DNA from: Anthostomella pinea
Lineage: Eukaryota > Ascomycota > Sordariomycetes > Xylariales > Xylariaceae
Assembly (NCBI GenBank): GCA_963556695.1
Contig: CAUWAG010000008.1
Location: 186,001-250,000 of the forward strand
Reading direction: 5' to 3'
Length of the DNA stretch: 64,000 nt
Numbering within the stretch: position 1 is the stretch's first letter; each line of letters opens with the position of its first letter. The position numbers and the translations under genes were made by a program. Positions 43,622 through 54,278 of the stretch are shown one piece after another. The notes below the pieces were generated by a model, which searched no databases, was not told the DNA's origin, and saw only the letters and a program-made list of their open reading frames with translations.

Positions 43622-45430
43622 TCAATCGACGTATCTAGCCGGCGCCCGGATTGACCGCCCGGATCTAGTCATCTGGGCTTCTGCAACAGGGGCTTCTACA
43701 GCCTCCTCAGCGTCCGTAAGCTCCTCGTCCTCCTCACCCTCGTCTTCAACAACCTCCGACTCTAAAGAAGAAGAAGAAGACTCTACAGCAACCGGAACTA
43801 ACGGATCACCACTCTGGGCTAGTATTTCTACCATTGTCATGAACTTTTTGTTGGGATTTGGTATCTTTTTCCTCTTCTTGGGCCGTAGCCGCTCCAGTTC
43901 AGCCTCCAGGGCCCTGATCTTCTGGTCTTTTATGGCCAGCTCCGTCTCCTGGTTCTCAAAAGCATGGGAGATCTTCCGGAACTTCAGCCGAGTGGCTGGG
44001 GAACGGTTCCTCCCGAAATCCTGGATTTGCCGGCTCGTGGTAGGGGTCTGTTGGTCCTCCAGCTCTGAGTCTTCCTGTTCTTCCGGCTCAGGGGTCTTCC
44101 GCTTGTCTTCTTGGATTTCTGGATAGTCTAGACACTTTTTGCGGCTAATTAGGTAGCATCCCGTCACTCGGAAGCCCGAGCGGATGTTTTTTGGCGTAAA
44201 TGCCATGTCCCTTGCCTTGCTGTAACAGCGGATAAAGTTGATCTTGTCAACAGGGGAAGAATCAGTCAGAGAATTTAACTGGGTGAGGAATCTCTGGTAG
44301 TAGGACTTAAGGGCGTTATAGGGGCCGTTATCCAGTGGTTGCATTCCGTGGCTGGTGTGTGCTGGGAAAAAGCACAGCAAGATGTTGGCAAAATAACACC
44401 GCATCATAAATTCGTCCTTTTCTACAGTCAGTTGCTATTTAAATCGGAATAAATCAAACAACCAGTAAATAAATAGAAAAAATTGGTGTACGTACGGAGG
44501 TATGGCTACCATGGCCATCTAGGATCAAAAGGACTGGTTCCCACTGCTCCTGGCCACGAATTTCATCCACTTGTGGTATGAAAACGTGCTCAAGCCACTG
44601 GCAGGCGATATCGTTACTGGTCCAGCCGTTTTCCGACGTTATATAGTACCAGTCGGCTATCTTCTGGAATTCCTCAAGGAACCACTGCGCTTGGAGATCT
44701 TTTCCCTTGAAAATCAAGCCTGGTTTGAGTACTCTACCGGTAGCTAAAATGGTCTTGATGAAAGATGTCCACAAGCGGCCCTGGGGGCTCTTTAGGAAAG
44801 CTTTCCTCGTCTCAGAACTTCCCAGAACTAGGGAATCAATGCCTATAAGGGTAGTTAGTTGACTGTGAGGGTAGGGGGCTCGAAAGAGTTACCAAAACAC
44901 GACATGATGCCGCCCTTATCGACATTGTACGTATTTTCTGGCTTCACCCAGCCGTAGTCCTCCAAGATGTTGAAGAACCAGTTCACAGACTTAGGGGTAA
45001 ACCCCTTAAACCGAGCAGATTCCATTCGCTTGCCGATTTTAGTCTGAATGGTAGGGTTGCGTCGTTTAAAGCTGTCCATATAGTGGTTCCCAAGTGGTGC
45101 GAAATCCCCCTTTCTTTTTAGGAGTTCTACCACAATTTCCCTGACGGCTGAGTGAGAGGGGGCAAGCCCCAAAGTCTCCTGGCACAATATCCAGGCTGCT
45201 ACCTTGCTTTCTTGCTCAGGAGAAATTCTCTGCTCGGTGGTGTGAGCTTCTGTTTTAGTCCCTCTCCCCCTTATGCGTGCTGACAGCGTGCTGGCCGGGA
45301 TGCCGTATTTTTGGCTGGATTTTCTCACTGACATGCCATTATCTGTGACGTCTAGGTAGGCATCCACCACATCATCCTCTGTATACGTGGGCGGAGGCAT
45401 CGTGGCTGGCTTCAGGATGCTGTGGTGCAT
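43622..45430 (-). CDS. Fot1/pogo transposase, apparently intact
   Basis: Three exons: 45430-44893, 44842-44492 and 44421-43622, with introns of 50 and 70 bp. Splicing gives one open frame of 562 aa. An alternative start is the ATG at 45400 (MPPPTYTEDD). The N-terminal psq/CENP-B helix-turn-helix (DDVVDAYLDV..SVRKSSQKYG) is followed by the DNA-binding segment and the DDE core with YNVDKGG (first Asp), LLILDGHGSH (second Asp, just before intron 2) and HGMQPLDNG (third Asp). An acidic, Glu/Ser-rich C-terminus ends APARYVD. Where Fot1 relatives have D-E-K-G after the first Asp this copy has D-K-G-G, a possible weakening change. No stop or frameshift is seen, in contrast to the dead relative at 21.7 kb. 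Its own 5' leader is cut by the copia insertion, so transcription from its original promoter is doubtful. Confidence 0.82.
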
Positions 45431-45457
45431 GAGGGACAGGGGCTCACAGAGAGAATT

Positions 45458-45685
45458 TGTGAGAATTCAAACCGTTCTATATTAGAAGAGGGAAGAGAAG
45501 AAGATCTCTGGGGGAGAAGTCCCCATATATATGTACAGGTATGCCATCAGGCTGACCAGATAGTCATACAATAATGGCGCTAAAGTGACCAGATAATTAT
45601 CTGATAGTGGCGCCAGGTGAATGCCATGAAGCCACCTATCAGCGCATTTATCACCGAAAGCCTCAGCCTGGTACGATATCCAACA
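45458..45685 (-). repeat. 3' LTR of the copia element
   Basis: 228 bp, TG..CA ends, preceded on the + strand by GAATT. Confidence 0.93.
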
Positions 45686-45700
45686 CGCCCTCTCAAACTG
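45686..45700 (-). promoter_or_regulatory. Polypurine tract
   Basis: GAGAGGGCG on the minus strand directly before the 3' LTR, the expected plus-strand primer. Confidence 0.55.
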
Positions 45701-45776
45701 AGGGCATCACTACCACACAACTATAATTAACAGTCTAATCACCTAGACCTTGGAGTATTACAGCACTCCTGAACCC

Positions 45777-48700
45777 CTATTTGACTTCAACGAGTCCTAA
45801 TAGCTGCAAAAACGAGCTAAACTTTGCCTTTGGTATGGCCTTGGTGAGGCCGTCAGCTGGCATCTTGTCAGTACCAAGGAACTGCAGCGAGATATGCTTA
45901 GCTTGAATTTCCTGGCGAATGTAATGCTCTCGCACTCGAATGTGCTTCGTTCGGCGATGGAATTCGGTGTTCTGAGCCAGATGAATGGCTCCAGCACTGT
46001 TAGAGTGCAATAGGAGGGTGTCCAGGGTGTATCCGAGCTCGTTCATCAGCTCTCGTAGCTAGGCAGCCTCCTTCACGGCTTCACTGATAACATAATACTC
46101 TGATTCAACAGTAGATTGTGCCACAACAGTCTGTAGCTTCGAAGACCACAAGATAGCGCCTCCAGCAAAGGTGAATAGGTAGCCAGAGGTCGATTTGGCT
46201 CCATCCTTGATGCTGCCAGTGTAGCTAGCATCACAATAACCAAGTAGAAGGGATGTGATGATGCCAGTGACCTCGTCAGAGGTCATTTTAGCGTATTCAG
46301 GGCCTCCAAAACGAATGCCTAGGTCCTTCGTGTTCCAGAGGTATCGAAGGAGCCCTTGAGCCGCAGCAAGTTGTGCAGTTCTGGGACAATGGAGGTACCG
46401 CGAAAGTACCCCCATTGAGAAGGAGATATCAGGACGGGTGTAGCATGCAGGGAAATTCTCAGAGCCAATCAGGGATTGGTACTTGTGAGTTACCTCGGGC
46501 GAACCGCCATCCTCGGTGTCATCCTGGTCCAGTTTCTCAACCGTTTGAGGCGAGATGGGTACGTTCACACGTCCAGTTCGAGCCTGATCAAAGGTCTCAG
46601 CAGTGCGTTGGATGTACGTGCTTTGTGACAGCCATAGTGTCCTTTTCGCTCGATCCCTAACGATTTTTATGCCGAGAAAGTGCTGGGCAGCGCCCAAATC
46701 CTTCATTTCGAAGGCAACAGAGAGATCCTGCTTGAGCAGATCAATCTTAGAGCGGTTGGCGCCCAGGATAAGGAAGTCATCCATGTAGCTAATGACAAAA
46801 ATGCCACGCTCCTTGGAGTAGTAGACGGCGTTGTCAGAGATCAGAGGTTCAAAGCCAAGGGTCTGAAGCGCGCCACGAAGGCGCTTCTGCCACTGACGAG
46901 GGCTCTGTTTGAGGCCATACAGGGGCTTTTCGAGCTTGAGAATCATCCCTTGTCGCCAACCAATGGTGTTCTCTTCTGGATACATCTCAAAGAAGTCATC
47001 CAGGCCGTCAGGAGTCTCCATGTAGATCTCCTCATCTAATTCTCCCATCAGGAAGGCCGAAACGGCGTCCATTTGGTCGATCTCCCAATCCAAAATGGCT
47101 GAGAGAGCCAACAACAGTCTCCAGGTGGTTGTGCGCGCGCCAGAGGCTTGAGTCTCGAAATAATCGAGACCATGGCGTTGCATGAACCCACAAGCAGTAA
47201 TCCGATCCTTGTATCGAGCTGTTTTACCAGTAATCGGGTCCTTCTTGCGCTTGTAGACGTGACGAGAGGTTAAAGGCTTGCGATTTAGAGGTATTGCTGA
47301 CCTCTAGAGCGCCGAAAAGGTCTTGTTACGCAGCAGCGCGCGTATCTCGAGATGAGTACCTTCTAACCATTGTGGTGCTTCAACTGACGCCATCGCCTCC
47401 CAATAGTTGGAAGGTTCATCTGCTTCAGAAAGCGCTTGATCAGGGTCAGCAGAGGGCCAATTAACATAAGAAGCCTGAATTATAACATGTGGAGAGATCC
47501 CGGGAGTTGTGATCTCAGAAACGTAATGGTTCTGCAACCTGCGGGTACGCCCTCCGGATAACACGTTGCCAGGATCCATCCCAGCTTGTGATCGCGGTAC
47601 TGGAGTCGGCCTATGAGATAGAACTTGCTGAGGCAATTCCGATGATCTAGTCAGTGTATTAATTGGGCCAATATCGGGCTCAGAATCGCTGAGTGTTGAT
47701 TGAGGGTCGCCGCCGCCATTATCGGATACGATCAGTGAGATGACCGGAGTGCCCAAAGTGATGACGGGTTCAGAGATATTTATCTAGCCCCAATCTTTAC
47801 CATCTGACTCATCCGATATATGCTGAAGATCGGCAGCGCCTTTTGAAGAAAATGGCTTCTTCAGATTGTCTTCTTTGTGGATGGTTCGCTCATAATCGTT
47901 AAGTGTACCTTGGAAGTCTGGGAAGATGTGGATTGATTCCCCAGAAGCGATGTACCCATCTAGAATTTCAAGATGTGCACTCGTGATGACCGTCTGCGAC
48001 TCAGGCAAATAAACCTGATACTGATTAGAGCCAATTGAGCGAAGAATTCGCCCTTTTCTCGCATGAGGAGCCGTCTTGTTGCCCTGAACGCGGCACTGAT
48101 GTGGCAGATGGACCACGGCAGCCTGCCCGATTGGGAAGAGATTGCTCAGATCAGGCTTGTTATCCTTGCCAGGAGTCAGATCGTCAAAGAAGACCTCATC
48201 TGGGGTCCTGTTATCCTTCTGGAGGAAGGAGGTGTAGCTCACGTTGAGCCGATCACATACTGCAGGGCCAATAATCGGCCAGAGAGACTCTGGCAGCTTC
48301 ATCTGTTCGATAACACTCCGAACAAACGAATGAATCACGCCGAGAGAGCGCTCTGCCACCCCATTTTGCTCAGGAGTATATGGAGCGCTCAGTTCGAACT
48401 CGATGCCTTTAGATCGGCCCCATTTAATAAATTTGGCGTACTCTGTGCCGTTATCCAAGCGAAAACAGCGAGGGTAGCGACCGTACTGGAGCTTCATCCG
48501 CTTGCAATAACAGATGCAGATGTCTGAGGTCTCGCCCTTTTGCGTGTGAGGATGATATTCACGTTTTTGTGACTTGCCATCGACTAGCATCGTAGCTCGT
48601 TTAGAACCATCGTATCCTTCAGCCGAATGGTGCGCGGTATCAGTGTGAACCACGTCAAGGGCCTGATCAGGGTGTTCTCGCTCGACTCGGGAGACCATTC

Positions 48701-50558
48701 AACGGAGATTCGTCTCCAGACAGTCTAAGCAGGTGAATTCCTTTGTCAATTCGAGCGTATTTGGCGGTAGATCGATGCCTTTGACAATTTTGGCCGTTTT
48801 GACGATATCGCCAATCGATCGGTGGCCCAGCTTTGTATGCCAGAGGTGAAGGAGCTTCATAGCCTCCCTTTTGGCCCTCAATTGGGCACCAGGATCACTT
48901 TCTTCCTCTCCTTCAGCTGAGAACAGGTTGACAAATGCCTGTGGAGCGCGTATGATGTTGTAAGACTCTTTCTGTAGCGGTGGAGTGATTATCTTCACAT
49001 ACATACCGCTATGAAGGGATGCCACCCAGGTGCCAGCAGAATCAAATAGATCCCGAATCATCAGATACCAACCCTGACGATATAACTGATCGCCAGAGAG
49101 GAGGTTGATCTGAAAGGAGGGCACGTAGAGCACGTCTGTGATCAATCGAGTAACTGTTCTGCCTTCAGAAGTGACAAAATTGATCTCCACGTCGCCAACA
49201 CCAAGAGGTTGAACGGGGCCACCACCTGTAGCAATTGGAAGAAGGTCAGGGTCTCTTCGGAGACGAATGAACCACTTCTTATGGTTGCAAATAGGAACCG
49301 TGGATCCAGAATCGAATAGCCATCGATCAGAGGCAGCAGAGATAGCGTGAGCGTGAGCTTCAGTTTGAATTTCAGGTTGGAAGGGGACACTGAGGTCAAT
49401 ATCCACCTGATTAGCGCCGCAAGGAACGTTAAAATATGCTTCCTGTACCGTGACGTTGCTCGTAGTTCTCGCAAGAGCGATACCATGGTCTCCTGCAGCC
49501 GCAGAAGTCTCACGGCACCAGTGAGTAGCGGGAGTAGTACCGCCAGCACCAGATGATCCCCTAGAAGAGCCGTTTGCAGCTCCTTTTGAAGCAGCTTGCA
49601 ACACCTGCTTCAAGATGCGTTGGTTGCAGCCATCGTGCCTTTTCTTCTTGTTGAGCTCTCTACACTCAAAGCACCACACAACTGTAGTGTTTGAAGCGCC
49701 AGGATCCTTCTGATCAGGTCTCCGAGCGCCTCCGGAGCCTCCTTTGCCCCTGTTCTTCTTTCGCTGCTTGTTGCCTTTGTTGGCGCCCGCAGGACTGGCA
49801 GGAGTGGCAGGAGCAGCAGGAGGGGCAGGAGATCGGCCCATATGGGTTGCAAAGGTCTCATCCTGCGACTTGCGGATGTATATCTCCTCCTGAAGCTGAT
49901 AGATGAGGTTTTCTGTCGTTGAGTAGATCCCACGGTTATAATCCTGTGAGATTTTGCGGTGGAGGGTCGGAAAAGAAGTCCTGATTGCCGCTCGGAAGTT
50001 GCAAATCCGACTCATCGCAGAGTAATCGATCTTCTGGCGCTCTACACGATCCATCAGAAGGCAGTAGCGCGACACGAAGTCATCTCCATGATCGGAGTAT
50101 CGAATCGCAGATAGATCGTCTAGGACCGACGATACCTGGTTGATTATCATACCAGAAAAGGCATGACGTAGGGCGATCCAGACCTTCCCAGGGTCACGCA
50201 GGCCGGCAATGCGGTAACCCGCTTCCGGCTTGATATTTTACGTAATTGAGAGATATACGATCGCCTTTTGTGAGCTTGAAAATGTCTCACTGGTAGGCTT
50301 CTTCTTGTCAGTCTCATCTTTGACCTTGGAAGAAGTCTTGCTTGAATGATCATCTACGTCGACAGCAGAGGTCTTGAGCGAATAGGGGACCTCATCATCC
50401 TTCTCGATGGCCTCTTGGATGAGAGGCCAGAGGTTAACTGCGGTCAGCAGTTGCTCCATGTTTTGAGCCCAATTCTCCCAATTTTCCTGACCAACAAGCT
50501 TCTGAGAGTCCAGAAGCTTGATGATTACCTTGGAGGAGTGCTCGTTCGAGTCAGACAT
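45777..50558 (-). pseudogene. copia gag-pol polyprotein with five in-frame stops
   Basis: One frame runs from ATG 50558 (MSDSNEHSSK) to the stop at 45777-45779, about 1,590 codons. Gag includes a CCHC-like knuckle (CFEC..HDGC, about 49660). The protease shows WLFDSGS (about 49310); the pre-integrase zinc motif HLWHTKLGH..CLDC ends near 48715. The integrase triad lies in VHTDTAHH, FRLDNGTEY and NGVAERS (48640-48350). Reverse transcriptase has YMDD (about 46785) and RNase H CDASYTGS and STVESEYY, ending with a KHIRVREHYIR block. In-frame stops: 50238-50240 (TAA), 48699-48701 (TGA), 47784-47786 (TAG), 47304-47306 (TAG) and 46059-46061 (TAG, where relatives have Trp in EAAWLREL). Most fit C-to-T changes such as Gln or Trp to stop. 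No indels are seen. Confidence 0.92.
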
Positions 50559-50734
50559 GATGGTGATGAGGGGATACGGTACGTGATAGGTGGCTTCCGA
50601 CATCAGGGAGCCTCTGTTATAAAGAACAGATTCGTATTCAGAGAACGGTAGGGGACTGCGACAATGAGGGTAGCTAATCCTCATGAAGCAGTGAAGAGAG
50701 AGATGATCAGCAGCAGAAGATCTGCAAAGGTCGT

Positions 50735-50756
50735 GATCGAAAGCGAGATGCTACCA
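50735..50756 (-). promoter_or_regulatory. Primer-binding site (initiator tRNA-Met type)
   Basis: Directly inside the 5' LTR the minus strand reads TGGTAGCATCTCG. The plus strand (GATCGAAAGCG..GCTACCA) looks like a tRNA 3' end with the A-T-C-G-A-A-A T-loop typical of eukaryotic initiator tRNA-Met and a CCA end. Ty1 elements use the same primer. Confidence 0.65.
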
Positions 50757-50984
50757 TGTGAGAATTCAAACCGTTCTATATTAGAAGAGGGAAGAGAAGA
50801 AGATCTCTGGGGGAGAAGTCCCCATATATATGTACAGGTATGCCATCAGAGTGACCAGATAGTCGTACAATAATGGCGCTAAAGTGACCAGATAATCATC
50901 TGATAGTGGCGCCAGGTGAATGCCATGAAGCCACCTATAAGCGCATTCATCACCGAAAGCCTCAGCCTGGTACGATATCCAACA
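50757..50984 (-). repeat. 5' LTR of the copia element
   Basis: 228 bp, same ends, followed on the + strand by GAATT. Confidence 0.93.
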
Positions 50985-51132
50985 GAATTCTATAGCAAAT
51001 TTGCATTTAAGGGCGGGGCACGGAGGCTGCTAAATGCCGATGCCGATGGCCAGCAATTAAATAATCTATATTAAGCTAAACACCAAGGAAAGGGCTATCT
51101 AACTATCGTTTAGATACCCTCAAAAGGGGCTG

Positions 51133-51226
51133 TAATCCGTGTAAGTGAGTAAGGGGACTTTTGGTGGTGGTTGTGGGGTTTGGCTGTGCCGGTTGGGGGG
51201 GTGTGCCGGTTCGGGGGGTCGGATGG
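51133..51226. repeat. Right terminal inverted repeat
   Basis: Inverted partner of 43469-43562, with several substitutions and one short indel in the C-run. Confidence 0.85.
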
Positions 51227-51228
51227 TA

Positions 51229-52207
51229 GACCGAATAAACCATCCCGTCAGGTATCATTTCGCGTCTGAAGAAAAGCCCTAGTGGTTCTCGTGTGGTCAG
51301 TGGCGTCCTGATCAGAAGGCGTCAGGTCAGCACAAACAGCCAAGAAGCTCTCAAGTGTAGGCCCAAGCGTAGACTCGTCTTGATGCCCTCATATCTGCCG
51401 GTGACTGGGAAAGGTTGACTCATGTCAAGGAAAAAATAGAATAAGCGGTACCAGTGAGTCTATAGGTACCACCGAAGCCTCCAACCATGGTTGCAATATG
51501 TTGTGGCCTTGGGTATTGACTGGTGTATTGGCATGAGGCGTTGGCGAGAGGGTATCGACGTTCTGAGTGGGTTGGTATGAAGCTCCGGTCGACGACATAT
51601 TGTCAAGCCTAGAAATAAGGCCACGAAATCCGTTTGGGATGACTGTTTCTGGTCCATCTGTTGCATATGCCCGAGCGATTCCAACTGAGGTGGCCAGAGC
51701 TTAGCAACGGCCCCCTATATACCTCAACTCTCAAAATCTGCGCTATCTTATCCTGATAAGCCCCCCTATCTATCTGCTGCTTGTGCCCCACTTCGCATTG
51801 AACCACCATCTCACCCCCGTAACGAGATACACCTCAATCCTCGCAACCTTCCATCGTATGTGGTCACTCTGACTTCTGCAACATGTCTCTCATTTCCCTG
51901 AACAATCTTTCTTCCATAACTCTTGAGCACTTTGCTGCTATTCTGGTTTCGCTCAGTACACCACAACCCTCTGCTCGACATCTCACTTCCACCACTACTG
52001 GCTCGCTCTGCTCTGCGTCCTTCTTCAACTACCACCTGGGCGCCTTGCTCGTCAGCTTCGTCCCATCGTTGCCTGACCGCTGCACTGTCCGCCTGTCCCC
52101 CACCGCACCTGAGCTCCTTGCTTTACATCTGCCTCACACCCAGCAACCTTCACCTTCAATTTAGTTCGATTTATCCACCTCAACCGACCTCTGTCTGACC
52201 GACCAAC
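51229..52207. other. Promoter and CT-rich leader of the 52.2-kb gene
   Basis: The last 350 bp are strongly C/T-rich on the plus strand, as in fungal promoters and 5' UTRs. Frames at 51883-52198 follow from that composition and show no homology. Confidence 0.5.
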
Positions 52208-53666
52208 ATGGATCACGGACTGTCTATGGTCGGAGAAAAGGGATCTCTGATCCCTCTCCCAACACCTCCTCCCCGCCAACCGCTCCCCTCATACGTAGTA
52301 GCAGGCCTCGAACGCAGGCGGCAGAAAGCCGAAGAGGCTGAGGCCGCCAGAAAGGCCGAGGAAGCGAAGGTTGAGGCCGCCAAGAAGGCACAGGAAGCAC
52401 TCTCCACTGCAAACCAGGCATCTAAGCTTCCCGCCACTTCAGGTACGTACACTACTAAAGTCCATTTCCAACTTATAATCCATGTACTCATGCTATATTC
52501 ACTAGGTCTGAACCCTCTGGCAAGTTCCTTCGAGCCAGGTACTTCCGGTGCTGGAGGTCCCCTACTCGAGCTGTGCGGCAAACGCCGTTGGTACTACGAT
52601 GCTCCGGTGCAGCTGTCGGCTCGCGGAAGTCCGGATGATGCCACTTATGAAGTATTCGGTCTCCATGGTGGGTTGCACTATTGTAACCTCCTCCTTCTTT
52701 CTGTTGGCATTATTCTAACATGTCATCCGCCAGGTCAAGAAGCTTCAGAGAGCGTGTCCGTCACCAAGCATGGCGCTCCGGGGTTCCTCCCCAGCTCTTC
52801 CAAAGGCCGAAAGGTCCAGGCCTCGCAAGAAACCGACGATGATAGCGACGATACCATTACTCAGGCTAACTTTGCGAGCATTCGACGTACGTTACCTCGT
52901 CATACACTCACTCACACCCACTTGCGGTCAGCTCACTGACCAACATCCAGCATCGAAGCAACGAGCGATCAATCCCGTGTCCGCCTATCTCTCTAGCTCG
53001 AACCCTGTAGCATCCGGAAGTGGTACTGGAAGTCTTCTTTGGAATGCACCAAATTCTACAGGAGCGCGAGCGCGACAAGACCAGCGTAAGATCCGACGGC
53101 TCGCAAAGCTTGACCGACTGAGTAGGTTAAGATGCCCGGATCCAGCATCAACGCTTCTTCAGATTTCTAACTTGGTATCAACCAGGGAAAACCCTCGCGT
53201 CCACTGAGCACGGTCACGACGTTGTTAAAAGTCATGCCGCCAAAGCCGGCGCGTCGTCCGGAAACAACACCAACGATAACTCAGTGACCGAAGGACTCAC
53301 CAAGAAGCAGAAGGGTAAAGCGAAGGCTACAGACAGCGACCTTTCGGCCGAGGACGCCGCCTCAGGATCGTCGACTGTGACCCAGGAGACGCAAGTCGTG
53401 GCACCAGTAACCAACCGCCAAAATTCGGCCTCATCTACAACCTGCCTCCGGAGTGCTCCAGCCTTGAACTAAGTACGAAGCTGAAGGATTGCGGAGTAAT
53501 TCTCGAAATTCAACTTCAATCCCTTGTGCCGACACGCCTCGAAGCCGCCGCTAGCGTCACCTTCCAAGTCCGCTACGGTGTCAACCGCTTGATGGGCAAA
53601 GCCCGGCGTGGCGAGTTCTCTGTTGGCAGTTACGTACCGGTTGTTCAGCGCGCGCAGACCGGTTGA
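52208..53666 (+). CDS. Five-exon gene of unknown function, with an out-of-frame tail
   Basis: Exons 52208-52442, 52506-52667, 52734-52886, 52951-53121 and 53186 onward, with four introns of 63, 66, 64 and 64 bp, all in phase 1 with clean GT..AG ends. The similar sizes and phases argue strongly for a real gene. The protein opens MDHGLSMVGEKGSLIPLPTP, has an Ala/Glu/Lys coiled-coil stretch (ERRRQKAEEAEAARKAEEAK), then Ser-rich low-complexity and a basic part (RARQDQRKIRRLAKLDRL). In this frame it stops at 53470-53472. One base out of frame, 53430-53666 encodes a well-composed tail (KFGLIYNLPPECSSLELSTK..TFQVRYGVN) ending at 53664-53666, so either a single-base deletion near 53425 or a fifth intron I cannot place separates them. 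No family recognised. Confidence 0.65.
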
Positions 53667-54265
53667 GTACCTCGAACATCATGATTCTCCATTTGGGGAG
53701 ATTGCCTGGAAATTTCACCCTTTCCAGGTCCTTTCAGGCTATTGCGACCTAGCAGCGATCAGTGTCCTGTCACGTTCGCGTCAACAGCCTGGAACATAGG
53801 CGGGTTTGTGGATGATCCGCTTATCACAATTGGAGACGCAATCATGCATGACTGGGGAAAAGAGAACAGTCTCAAGCACAGACCTAGCGTTCAAGGTTCT
53901 AGTAGAGAATCCAGAATAGCAGATAGTCTGGGAGCCTGAGACTCAACTAGACAGAGAAACCTGACACTTAAGGTGGTCAGAATAAGAGGAGATCCTCATG
54001 AATGGCAATTTGCTTATTTGATACCCATTTTGCTGTTTAGAGTTGCACATTGGGCCGCATTCCTGAAATTACAGAGTGTGAACCTTTCCCCGTTTTATTT
54101 CAAATTAGAGATTAAGGCCTGCAGGCAGGCCGGGAGATCTGCAAATGCGTAAGACTTTCGCAAGAAGTCCATCGTCGGGGTTTTCGTCTCCGTCTGCCCC
54201 ACGTCACGTTGGGACTCTCTTGTCCTCAACAGGGCGTTCCTCCGCGGTCAGCACGTTGACATGTC
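53667..54265. other. Intergenic
   Basis: No gene seen. A short palindromic GGCCTG..CAGGCC lies near 54116-54131. Confidence 0.4.
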
Positions 54266-54278
54266 CACGGATCGTGTA

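Larger units (their letters stand above)
45458..50984 (-). mobile_element. Complete Ty1/copia LTR retrotransposon
   Basis: Two 228-bp LTRs (45458-45685 and 50757-50984) bound a 5.07-kb internal region on the minus strand. The target-site duplication GAATT is exact at 45453-45457 and 50985-50989. LTR ends are TGTTGGATATC..GAATTCTCACA. The internal order gag, protease, integrase, reverse transcriptase, RNase H is that of copia elements. The LTRs differ at 6 of 228 positions by my count (about 97 percent identical). The coding frame has five in-frame stops but no frameshift, so the copy is non-autonomous. Confidence 0.95.
43469..51226 (-). mobile_element. Fot1/pogo-type DNA transposon, interrupted by a copia element
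   Basis: Terminal inverted repeats of roughly 90 bp begin CCATCCGACCCCCCGAACCG at 43469 and, inverted, end at 51226; several mismatches separate the two. TA flanks both ends (43467-43468 and 51227-51228). Without the inserted copia element and its duplicated GAATT the transposon would be about 2.2 kb, a normal size for Fot1 elements. The minus-strand transposase (43622-45430) lies near the left end. The copia element sits between the transposase ATG and the right inverted repeat, 28 bp upstream of the ATG. Confidence 0.9.

Noticed and set aside
51883..52198. Two overlapping frames of about 90 codons
   Set aside because: Produced by the CT-rich leader; Ser/Pro/Leu-rich in every frame, no homology.
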